64,000 nucleotides of DNA, taken from positions 106,013,501 through 106,077,500 of the forward strand of contig OY856413.1 of assembly GCA_963693085.1 (NCBI GenBank). Direction: 5' to 3'. The position numbers and the translations under genes were made by a program. Origin of the DNA: Alisma plantago-aquatica (Eukaryota; Streptophyta; Magnoliopsida; Alismatales; Alismataceae). This document shows, one piece after another, positions 1 to 10,291 of this stretch. A model generated the notes under the pieces. It had not been told where the DNA came from, did no database searches, and worked only from the letters and a program-made list of their open reading frames with translations. Each line of letters starts with the position of its first letter. Position 1 is the first letter of the stretch.

Positions 1-2055
1 TACCGGGGTAGTAGCCACAAAGTTAAGGCAAGGGTCCAAACTTTCCACCTGTAAGAACCCATGGTTTAGTCTCTACATTGGTAATAAGACTGATAAGACC
101 ATGGTACAAGGACAAGACATGCTATAGTTATGGACATGTTGAGCAAACAAAACTCTTTTCTTTGAAAAGAAGGGAGGAAATGAATCAACAGCCGAGGAAG
201 GCTCGGTAGGGCATACAAAAGTTACAGCCCAATAGTGTAAAAAGGCAAGAGTAACAACATGAAACAGCTAGACTCTATGTGTTGAGTCAACCTGGAGCAG
301 TAGATGACCGCGAGGGGTAACAGTTAGATAGAGATTTTTCATTTCAATATACCTTATCTTGATGCTATCTGATAATGCTAAAAAGGATTGCTATTATGGA
401 TTTCCCTATTGATTGTCCTATGGGGACATAGGGAAGATATGATGAGAACTAGAATTTATATTCTGTTCAGCATTCTTTTAAATGCTTTATAATTGCTCTT
501 ATCTGTGTGAAAGAGTATGAGGTATATATGTGGTGCCTGGAGAAAATCTAGGAATGTTAAATCATGTGTTTATAAAGACATGAAAAATAAGGAACATGAT
601 AGTAAACAAAGTGCATACTACATAATCTCAGTACTTGTATACCCTGGCCATGTATATAATTATTGGAGAAAGGGCAAGTATGGAACTCTTAGATTGTTAT
701 CTTTCTGATTACTCTGATCAAGTAGTCATTCTGAGACAATCTTGTGAGTATAACTAAACTGGAATTATGGTATGGACATTTGCATCACATGCAAAGTGCA
801 ATAAAGTAGAATCTGAGATGATCTCAGATCAATTTGTGAGTATGAGGAAGTAAAAAAGTATAATCCTCATGATAAGAGAATGAGAACAAAGGAGATGATC
901 ATTGTCAGATAAAGCATGTGTGAATAGTAAAGATCTTTTCCCATGATGTGGAAATGGGAAATGTGATAAAATCACAAAATGTTCATAAACATGTTAGACA
1001 ATAACAAAGAAAGGAATAATGATATGTAATCATCCTTATAATTTCTATGTTGATGGCAAGGAACCTAGGATGAGACACGAGTAAATGACTCATGAATAGT
1101 TGAAAGATCATGCAATAATCAGAGGAGATGATAATCTCTTCTCTTTGATAAACAACCCTAGATGATGATGGGGTGATAAAAGGAATATTTTTCTTTGTGT
1201 TCTTTCCTTTCAGGGACATGGCAATCAAGTGAGTACTATGACACTTGATGTGCATGGATTAGAAATAATCCATTGATGGATACTTAGAAAAGTATCAGTT
1301 CATCTTGGACTTCGGTTCAAAGATAAAGATATGTGTAACAAGTAATGTCCCAAGATGGAAGAAAGATCCTTGTATATGTGTGCCTTTGGTAATAATAATA
1401 GAGAGATGGAAATGTTGAGGATGTGATGTGTTTTCGACACATGTGACAGATACTAAGGTAAGAATTATGGTATCTAAGAAGCATCGGGTGATATGGCAAA
1501 GTAAAAACATAACTCCTAATTAGATGATTTAAGTTGGTTACCTGGAATGGACAACTGTGGAATTAGTCTAGTTATATAAAATAGCATGGACATTATATGT
1601 TAGGGGTTTATGCTTTGCATAAACATAATAGCAATAGGGATGTATTATTAAAGGAACAATTGTAAAATCATTGTGGGAAATGCTTATCAAGCTAAAAATA
1701 ATTCCTTACAATACCCCTATCTAGATCTGTTAAGGCAACTTATACATAACATCTAAAGATACCTCTAAGATAAGTTCTTAATTGATAAGTAACCTCCCTT
1801 TATTACAAGAGAATGTACAACTAATGAGATAGTTGGTACAAGTAGTAAGAAAGTTTAATGTTGTGTCAATAGATTAGATGACACAACAGATATATGATAA
1901 CCCTGTGTGGAAGAACTTTGTGTTGATCAAATTTCTATGTCATCTCCATGACATTAAGATGTTATGTGGAGACTTGATGGTATGATGAATGAATAATATT
2001 TGTCTTCCTTTACCTGGGATTTCGGGGACGAAATCCTTGTTAGGGGTTTATAACT
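1..2055 (+). mobile_element. 3' internal region of family-T LTR retrotransposon, copy A
   Basis: This stretch joins directly to the LTR that begins at 2056. From about 420 onward it is the reverse complement of 35151-37080, which lies inside the second family-T element. For example, the segment near 620-655 recurs inverted near 36840-36880, and the last 70 bases recur inverted at 35151-35220. I found no reading frame resembling gag or pol. Bases 1-400 have no clear match in the second copy, so copy A may have a longer interior that begins outside the window. The end near 2022-2055 has a sequence typical of the 3' end of plant gypsy interiors, with a short purine tract before the LTR. Short open frames here carry no recognisable domain. 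Confidence 0.75.
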
Positions 2056-2602
2056 TGTAACGACCCTGACCTGGGTTATGAGGTAACCCTATTTATTTTG
2101 GCTAATTAAGTTGATTATAACTTTAATATAATCCTCTAAGGTGCTTTGTTATCATGTGACACACTCATGTTTCAAGTTTGGTCCCGATTGAATGTTGTTT
2201 GAGAAATTTTCCTTTGTTTTGGACCAAAGTGCAATTTACCCAAATTGAGGGGCTATAAAAGAAAAATGTCACATGTTGAACATGCCTCATGTGTTGTAGC
2301 ATCATTATTTAGAGAATGATGCAAGGTTGTGTCTTGTGGAAAGCCTAAATTCCAAGTTTGAACTTGTTTAAACAATGTTGGTACCTTGTACATCAATTTT
2401 GGTACAAATTGTAATTTACCCAAAATGTGGAGTTGATATGCAAATTACCACCTCTAGAGTGTTCCAACTTCTTCTATGTATCATTTAGAGGAGATATTAT
2501 GAATGATACACCATGTTTGATTCCATTATGAATGATGGTAATCTTGGTGAAGAAATGACCAAGAAAAAGGGTTGAATTTGAAAGCTTAACTTGAGTTGTA
2601 TC

Positions 2603-2613
2603 AAGTTGAAAAG
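2603..2613 (+). repeat. Target-site duplication, left copy, of LINE
   Basis: The 11-mer AAGTTGAAAAG occurs here and again at 5003-5013, immediately after the A-rich end of the LINE. This is the signature of target-primed reverse transcription. Confidence 0.9.
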
Positions 2614-3476
2614 TTGGACATGTCGAAGGCTTATGACAGAGTTGAATGGCCCTTCCTTGATTTTTTTATGTTAAAGATAAGGTTTGGCAAAAAATGGAGG
2701 GTAAAAGTCATGGAGTGCATGTCGTCTGTCAATTTTATGTTTGCCATCAATGGGAACCGGTCCACAAAGATTCTTCCTACTCGAGGATTAAGGCAAGGTG
2801 ATCCCCTCTCTACCTATCTATTTGTTTCATGTGTCAAAGCTTTTTCAACTTCTATTTTTCTTGCTTTACAAAACAAAACTATCCATGGTATAAAAGTGAG
2901 CAGGAGGGGGCCCAACATCTCCCACCTTTTCTTTGCAGATGACAACATTCTTTTTGCTAGAGTGACAACTGGCAAGTGCTTGATTTTAGCTAACTTGATT
3001 AGCTAGTACGAACAGGCCTCGGGGCAAAGAATCAATATATCTAAATGGAAGTTGCTTTCAGCAAAGGAGTGTTGTTCAACAAAAAATAAGAGTTATGTGA
3101 ACTTCTCCAAGTGAAAGAGGTAGACCGACATGCTAAGTACTTGGGTCTTCCAACAGCAATTGGAAGATCCAAAAAACAGGTATTTGGCTACATCAAAGAT
3201 AGGATTTGGAAAAAACTCCAAGAGTGGAAGGAAAAATTTCTCTCTAAACCGGGCGAAGAAGTGCTTATTAAATCTATAGCTCAAGCTATCCCTACTTATG
3301 TCATGAATATTTTTCAACTCCCAGCTGGTCTCCTTGATGAAATCCAGAGTTGCATTGCACGATTTTGGTGGGGTGCAAAAGACGGGGAACAGAAACTTTC
3401 CTGGCTCTCTTGGCAGAATCTATTTAAGCCCAAAAAGGCAGGCGGTATGGGTTTTAGAGATATGCATGCTTTCAGC
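2614..3476 (+). pseudogene. LINE reverse transcriptase fragment
   Basis: The open stretch 2596-3006 encodes the RT palm. It contains DMSKAYDRVEW near the start, the conserved GLRQGDPLS block near 2790-2815, and the catalytic FADD motif near 2932-2943. A stop at 3004-3006 interrupts the frame. The RT thumb continues in another frame at 3111-3476, with a KYLGLP motif, a leucine/lysine-rich helix and an FWWG motif typical of LINE RTs. The real element begins at 2614, so the first few codons of the upstream frame belong to the host LTR. The product would be RNA-dependent DNA polymerase, but the stop and frame change make this a remnant. The residues seen are clear enough that another family is unlikely. 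Confidence 0.92.
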
Positions 3477-3539
3477 TAGGCTCTCCTTACAAAACAACTA
3501 TGGCGACTGCTCACAAATACAAATTCACTAGCATACAAA

Positions 3540-4518
3540 GTGTTTAAAGCTCGGTATTTCCCGAGGACCTCAATCCTAGAGGCTACTAGGGGACACAATC
3601 CAAGTTTCACGTGGAGGAGCATATGGGGGGGCCAAACCGGTTTTACTTGAAGGATTACATTGGAGAGTGGGCACCGGCGAATGCATCAATATATGGAAAG
3701 ACAACTGGATCCCAGGACGCCATGTTAATCTTGAAACTTCACTCAATATCCCTCACTATGACATTCATTACGTCAACGAACTTATCTCGATAGAAGACAA
3801 CACTTGGAACCGTGAGCTACTCCATGCACTACTTCCGGTAGAGGTCTGTCGAGATATCCTTTCGACTCCGATCAGTAAACAAAGCACGGTCGACTGCCCT
3901 TTCTAGTGTCCCGAGAAGAAGGGGTTCTTTTCGTCCAAGTCTGCCTACTGGTTGGCGCTACTGGGTAGGAACGAGTTCCTGGCAAGATGAATGACGACGG
4001 CGAGCGGGGTCTGGAAACTGGTCTGGAGCTCCAAATGGCCTCCCAAACTGTCTCACTTTCTGTGGAGGTTCTTCTCCAACAGCTTGGCAACGATGGCTAG
4101 ATTAAGTGACCGACATTGCAATGTTAATCCAACCTGCAATGTATGCAATTGGGCAGACGAATCTATGTACCATCTGTTCTTTGAATGTCCAGTAGCAAGG
4201 GGAATGTGGAGACATTGTCTAGATACTGGTCAACTCCAAGAACTTTTAGCTCTTACAACCGGGGAGGCACTACTATATCTGCAGACAAACCTAGATGTTG
4301 ATCAGCTCACGACAGTTCTTGTACAACTATGGCGTCTTTGGTCTGTAAGAAACAAAAAGGTTTTCTCAAATGACCAAAGACCTGTTGCGATTTTCTTTCA
4401 TCCTCTCAGGTTGTTAGTTCGCGACTACCAGGAGGCCCGCTCCTTGCTGGACCGGCCTGGTCCAACCGGAGCTCCTGTTCCCCCCCCCCCCGATGGGCTC
4501 CGCCAGAACAGAGCCGAG
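3540..4518 (+). pseudogene. LINE C-terminal zinc-binding (zf-RVT-like) region
   Basis: Downstream of the RT thumb, 3667-3906 carries the GECINIWKDNWIPG segment that plant LINEs have between RT and the zinc-binding region. The stretch 3991-4521 then carries a WKLVWSSKWPPKLSHFLWR segment followed by CNVCNWADESMYHLFFEC. That is the Cys/His pattern of the reverse-transcriptase zinc-binding domain. The two pieces lie in different frames, with a stop near 3904. A run of C at about 4480-4490 lies near the end of the second piece and is a likely slippage site. The region is followed directly by the RNase H part, overlapping it by one ATGA-like junction at 4518-4521. Confidence 0.88.
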
Positions 4519-4886
4519 TGAAGATCAACTGTAATGTGGCGATCCTTCCGGATGTCAGATCTAGCTGGAGCTGTGTCGCGAGAAATGAACTCGGGATGGT
4601 CCAGGCAGCGGCATCTGGAAAATCCCTACTAGCGTGGAGTTCAGAACTAGCTGAAGCATATGATATTTACATGGATCTTAAGAAGGTTGTTGAATGGAGC
4701 TTCAATGATATCACAGTGGAGTCAGATTCAAGGACCGTAATTGATGCCATCAACTCTAGCCGAGTCAGAAGAGATTATCTTGGTAGTCTCATCAAAGATA
4801 TTAGATTTCTTGCTTCCTCCTTTTTTTTCTGTCAGTTTTGTTTCTCTCCTGGTAGCTGTAACTCAGTAGCTCATGTAGTGGCTTGA
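4518..4886 (+). pseudogene. LINE-associated RNase H-like domain
   Basis: The 122-codon stretch begins with KINCNVAI, a decayed form of the N-terminal strand of plant RNase H-like (RVT_3) domains, which normally has an Asp where CNVA now stands. It continues with an SELAEAYDIYMDLKK segment matching the usual acidic helix, then the ITVESDSRTVIDAIN motif that carries a catalytic-type Asp. It ends with an NSVAHVVA segment typical of the domain C-terminus. The enzyme would remove RNA from the RNA-DNA hybrid during LINE copying. Loss of the first Asp suggests it is inactive even apart from the upstream breaks. The frame stops at 4884-4886, and about 110 bases of 3' untranslated sequence lead to the A tract. 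Confidence 0.85.
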
Positions 4887-5002
4887 GCTACACTTCTAGA
4901 ACCTATAGTAGATGTAGTCAGAATGAACAACATTCCGAACAAAATTGTTAAGCTTTCTTTGGTTGATATTAATTAAAGGAGGGAAGGGGTTTTCACAAAA
5001 AA

Positions 5003-5013
5003 AAGTTGAAAAG
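5003..5013 (+). repeat. Target-site duplication, right copy, of LINE
   Basis: Exact second copy of AAGTTGAAAAG, following the A tract of the LINE. Family-T LTR sequence resumes right after it. Confidence 0.9.
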
Positions 5014-5289
5014 CTTATATATGAGTACCTATCGGCCATGGAGCTTTGGACCTTGAAGCTTTGAAGTAGTTCTTAAGGCGGGTTATATAACTTGAACTCA
5101 ACCATGTTATTATTCATCACCTAAATTGTTGTATTTAATGATCTACTTTTAATTTCAAAATTTCCTGAAATAGTTGATGAAATTATGAGTTTTAGTAGTT
5201 TCTTAGACCTGTTGACATGAACTATAATAGTTAGAATAAAGGTCTAGAGCTTGAAGATGATGATATCACCTTATAAAAGTGATATCAGG

Positions 5290-6070
5290 TGCAAGCACAC
5301 AAGTAAGCACCTTTAACCCGATATGATGATGCACCTTCTTCACTTGAATGATATGGATATGAATGAATACATTTTTGCACGATATGGGGGTGTAGTATAC
5401 ACCTCTTGCACGATAGGAAGTCTATTACAGACTCCATGCACGATACAAGGTCAATTGTATACTTGTAAGTTGACAAGAAACCCTAATTTCGGTAACCCGA
5501 TATAAGTGAAGAGTAACAAGTGCTATTGCATGATATGATCATATAATACATCATTGGTACTTAGTATCATGAGGCCTACATGACCCTGCATGACATGGTT
5601 GCATGACACATGACCTTGCACGATAGGGTTGCACGATACACAACCCTAGACAATATTGTAGCCCGACATGTTGATGAGTTGATACCTCTTAAGCATCATG
5701 GGCGACACATAAATGTACCATGTGCCCATCACAATCAACCCTAACCCAAAATGGGTGTTGCAACCTAATGTTTGATGGTGTATACCAATATGGTTTGGTG
5801 CCCTACACTCCTATTGATTTGTATATTGGGTTGAACCCGTTATGGCAAACCCTAATCCATCATGGCCAACCCTAGATGGTGAGCTGCTCGATATGGTGAT
5901 TGAATGCACCTCTAGCCCAAAATGGTGATGGCTTAGTACCTCATGCATGACATGGGTAACACATACAAACACCTCTAGCCCGATATGGATGATGGTCATA
6001 TACATCCAATCTGATATGGTGGTGCTTGTACACCTACAACTTGATATGGTGAACATATGCACATCTTTAA
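5290..6070 (+). repeat. Irregular array of CGATAT-type motifs in family-T LTR, copy A
   Basis: About 20 copies of a core resembling CCCGATATGG or TGCACGATATGG are spaced roughly 25-60 bases apart. The same array appears inverted at about 27220-27740 and 40720-41240. It carries no open frame of note. It behaves as an LTR-internal degenerate tandem repeat. Confidence 0.7.
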
Positions 6071-6855
6071 CCTTATACACCTTGTAAAGTTGAGGGCAAG
6101 ACACTCTTAGGAGTGATGAGTGTAACACCAACTAATGGTGTGTCTAATACCTTGATAGGAGAATCACCTAGAGTGGTTGATAATGGACAACCTTATATCA
6201 ATAATGCCTTAACCCGAGATGAGTCCATATCATTGATGATGGTTGAATAATTCAAATGTGTGACTTATGACCAATACATTACATGATAAATGTGATGAGC
6301 TAGTGCATAAAGTATTAGGATGGGACATACCCTAATACAAGATAATTTGATGAACTTAAGTATGTTAAAAGTGATGAGAGAAGTGATACATCAAGACATG
6401 ATAGATATCACATCCAGCACTTCAAGGTTGATGTACCTTAAATCCAATATACTTGGATGAGTAACACATGAAGTGTGTCATGTCAATTGTTATGTTGAGA
6501 TATAATGAGATTAATGCACCTTGATAAGTGTAGGCTAACATACCTTGAGAAAGGGTTAAGCCAAGTTAATAAAATATGATGTAATCATACCCTAATAAGG
6601 ATGAGAGAGGAACTCATACCTTGTGTTGATGATCATTTAATGATAAATGATGAGAATAAATAAGTATGATTTAATACTTATGATATCAAATATGCTCCCA
6701 GATATGTGGAGCAATGAATTAGGGTTTGGATCAATAAAATGAACATGAAACCCTAATCAGTTATAAAGGGGAAACCCTAACCCCAATGATGGGAAGGTTG
6801 TAATTCTCTTATTGCATAAGCCTTGTAAGGCATGATTAAATACTTGCATAAAAAG

Positions 6856-7050
6856 TATAATGTGTAATGGCCTTGTAAGTCATGTGATTAAGTTGCTGCC
6901 TAGTGAGAGGTGACAAGATGTGTAATGGCCTTGTGATCCAGGTAGTGAGAGGTGACAAGATGTATAATGGCCTTGTGAGCCATGTGAATAAGTTGTTGCC
7001 TAGTGAGAGGTGACAAGATACTTAATGGGCCTTGTGAGCCATGTGAGATG
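6856..7050 (+). repeat. Short tandem repeats in family-T LTR, copy A
   Basis: Units containing TGTAATGGCCTTGTGAGCC recur at about 6862, 6920, 6962 and 7021, each with a nearby TAGTGAGAGGTGACAAGAT segment. Unit length is irregular (about 42-58 bases). Related, less regular repeats lie inverted near 26340-26500 and 39850-39990. Confidence 0.75.
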
Positions 7051-8679
7051 CTTGTATAACAAGTACCATGTATACCTTGGTCTGAGGACCTAGAGGTATT
7101 AGTTACCTAATAAGTGGTAATAGTGTTCTGTGATGAAATAAGGGTTTGAATACCCTGATCCAGTAATCATGATAATGACGATGTGAAGGAATGAGAATTC
7201 CAAGTAATGTGATAAGGGACTAAGATTCCAAGTATCATGTGTTTTAAAGATTTTGAAAGAACTTGATAAATGTTTTACGCCTTTCTTTGTAGCATCTGTT
7301 ATAATAATTCTTGTTTGAAACTTGACTGATGCTAAAAGAATATGGTAATGCACTTAATTAATCAAGTGGAATCTTATCATATAGTGCCCTGGCCATAGAT
7401 CCATCATCGTCAGTAGTTGGTGATGATGAAATAGGTTTTCCTATGGGATCTCCCGATGAACGCATATTGTTGAATATGTGGGGGTGATGGGCATGAATAC
7501 CTTACGCCCTGATGGAGAAATTGATGCGAGATAAACATTAAATCTCTCAATCCTTCATTATGTGTGTCAGGATGGATGTATCATGAATCTCCCGATGGTG
7601 ATGAATGTTGGATCGATGTGAGATAAACATTAAATCTCTTGATGCCGAAGAGAGGCAGCTAACACTGTAACTCTTGTAGCAGTTGCCAGTATACCCTGGT
7701 AAGCTATGATAAGTAGTTGACATGGTCCTGCTTGTGGTCTCGCACTGACTGAGATGTGGGAGGTCATGGAGTCTGGCTCTTCCATTGATCTATGTATGGT
7801 ACCGATTTCGACTTCGCAGTGGTCGGTTGGAGTATGAGCGGTATACCTCATCTCCCCAGGGCATAAGTGTGATTGTAAAATGTAATTAGCCTTATAGCAT
7901 ATTTGCTTAAGGATTGAATATGGAAATCATTGGTTGATGATACATTACTTTTATACATCTTAAATGGATAGATGTTATACATGTTCTTCATTTTCCTTAT
8001 AAAATGAATAGATGAATTACTACTTTATCACATATAGCTGCAATACTTTAAAAGATGATATTGCTCTATTCTACTTAAATAGTGATTAAATTATGTTGTT
8101 TAATATAAAAGAATCCTCTGCTCAGTTATTTACTATTTACCTATAATAATAATATGGTTGGCAGAGAGTTTTATCTCTCGCTGGGACAATTATAATTGTC
8201 TCACCCCCGTGTGACCCAAATTTTTTGGTGAACGTGCACGAGGAGGTGAAGACCTTTTTGCAGAGGAAGAATAACAGTTGAGGCAACAGTGATAGCTCAG
8301 GTTGAGTGTACTGTCTGTCATGTCTTATAGATATGAGTCCTATGTGTCCTCTCTGTACTCTCAGGTCCTTGGAGTTGGTTTGTACTGGTTTTATGATCAA
8401 TAAGAGATTTTGGCTTACGTGCCTCGAGGTTTTATGTTGCTCATGTATAGTTTGGTAAAGAAACTATTATATGTTATTCTCAAGATGAGATGTACTGGAT
8501 TTGTACAATGTGAATAATGATGTATATAAGGTTTTGAACCTTTCAGTAAGAGTTTTCTTTGGAATGGATCTCTTTGAAAAATGGTTTTAATTTTTCGTGA
8601 TTTTTATTAATCTGTTGTTTATGTTTAATTCCGTTTAATTAATGACGCTTTGTTTGTCGGTTTGGCGACTGTCATCACA

Positions 8680-10291
8680 GACAGGTTCATCAAACATACC
8701 TTAAACTTAAGGGGTTTTCCTTTTCCTCTAAACATGAGGAGTACCATGCTCGAATCTATAGAAACTCAAATGTCATCATGATCATCAGGTACACCACTTC
8801 CCCTCTTATAGGCCTAGGAACCCTAGGTTCACTTCTCTGATGTCCAACTGTCTGCTCAACCTCTTAACCCAAAACCAAACATGTACAAGGTATGACATGC
8901 ACTTCATGTCATCCTTTTACTCGAGCAACACTTCACAGTTGAGTCCTCTACAAGGACAATCAACAAGGTATAAGGCCTCACAACCTGTTACTAAACCTCT
9001 CCAGGTCTAAGGAACTCTTCTTCTCATATATACCATAGGTATAGAGGTACCAGCAGACTCATCCTCTCTCTAGGGTTTGGTTCCTCTCATGGAAACCAAG
9101 ACATCATCAGCCTCTAGGGATCATGCATGAGGCAACCACAAACATCCACTTAGGTTGCATCATCCTCAACTCCCCACTTATCCTCATATCTCAGAGTCTA
9201 GGCTTCCAACCTTCTTGCTTGGGTCCTGCGCTCTCTCTCTAGAGCTAACTCCACAACCAACCTTATACTAATGCTCCTCTCCCCATGAAGATGGATCAAG
9301 CTCACAAGCATACCCTTACATGGTGAATCCAATGCTCCAACTTATGTTTTCTCAAGGTTATCCCTAGCCCTTTATGCTTATTTCATTAGCTTTCCAACAT
9401 ACGCCCTTGGCCAGGGTTTTAGCACGACTGACGTACTATGGGTGCCTACTATGCCATGCTCATATAAGCTCATGGGGTTCCCATAGGTTCTTCTCTAACC
9501 TCATCAATGAAGGAGCTATTCTTCACTCTAACATGCACGACCCTTCCCAGAGTTGGGTCGCCAAAGGTACTAGGTCATCCAACCTCTCATGTCTCATATG
9601 GCATCCCAAAGGCATGTCCATCCGAACACCTGGTCTACCATGACATCTAACTCATCATGTAATCTCTCTCTCTAACCTTCACTTAGGGTTAGGGTTAACA
9701 TCTTCCTTAGAGGATGTGCCAGGTCTCTACTTTTAATGGAGGTCTCTACCTCCAAGACTAACTCTCTTTACTTATCCTCCTAACAAGAAGGTCTAGCCTC
9801 AGGTCTCTCCTGAGGGCATGACAACTTATTTCATATGACGTAAGCATGTATCTATTCTTTTACGCTTAATCTATTAAGCTTATGTCCATGACATCTTATT
9901 TACATCCTTTTTATTAATTTGGTGGAGGATTCCTTAAACCTTATCAACCTTACCCAAACCTCAAGAGGGTGGGGAAAAGAGAGAAAACCCTAATCCTTAT
10001 AATCCTTAACAACATTTGAGTTGAGAAGGGATGAATAAGATGAGAGAGTCCTATAGGTGTCTTATTTCGAGTCAAATCCTGAGACATTGTCCAGGTAGTC
10101 ACATTAATCTGGGAGTCCTTCTATTCCGACAAGCGGTGCGGAGGAAAATATTGCTAGCCCCCAGATGTGATCCTTTTCTATACACCTCTGTCTTTTGCAA
10201 ATTCCTCTAATAACTCCCTTGGGTTCTACAGAGTTTGTAAAATTTAATATTTATTAAATATTAAATGAGGAACCTATGCTATGATACCAAA
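8680..10291 (-). mobile_element. Primer-proximal internal segment of family-X LTR element (non-coding)
   Basis: This segment lies between the end of copy A and the X LTR that starts at 10292. It carries a primer site at its right end, so it is the 5' internal region of a minus-strand element, cut on the left by copy A. The stretch near 10060-10160 resembles 43650-43770, the equivalent position in family Y. I see no gag or pol similarity, and the longest open frames are short. The left half (8700-9700) is rich in CTCT and CCTC runs on the + strand and holds nothing I recognise. Confidence 0.6.
10278..10289 (-). promoter_or_regulatory. Primer binding site of family-X element
   Basis: The reverse complement reads TGGTATCATAGC, which matches 11 of 12 bases of the initiator-Met tRNA complement TGGTATCAGAGC used by most plant LTR retrotransposons. 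It sits two bases from the LTR edge and fixes the element orientation as minus. Confidence 0.75.

Larger units (their letters stand above)
2614..5002 (+). mobile_element. 5'-truncated L1-type LINE inserted in family-T LTR
   Basis: This is a non-LTR retrotransposon bounded by exact 11-bp target duplications and ending in a short A tract at 4997-5002. It starts abruptly within the reverse transcriptase, so the first open reading frame, the endonuclease and the N-terminal RT are missing. The order of remaining parts is RT palm, RT thumb, a C-terminal zinc-binding region and RNase H, which is the layout of plant L1 elements with an RNase H domain. The flanking LTR sequence resumes at 5014, in agreement with the uninterrupted inverted copies near 34560-34600. 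Several stops and frame changes make it dead. Confidence 0.93.
2056..8679 (+). repeat. 3' LTR of family-T retrotransposon copy A (LINE inserted)
   Basis: The LTR starts TGTAACGACCCTGACCTGG and ends GTCATCACA, giving the expected TG...CA ends. Without the LINE at 2614-5002 and one target copy it is about 4.2 kb. The matching inverted LTRs at 24652-35150 and 38156-42856 are about 4.7 kb. Shared landmarks include the segment around 8300-8400, which recurs inverted near 24960-25020 and 38460-38530. Compared with those copies, this LTR appears to lack the segment matching about 33780-34570, which holds their TATA box and short tandem array. The 5' LTR of this copy lies outside the window. The expected 5-bp target copy would be 8680-8684 and cannot be checked. 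Confidence 0.8.
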
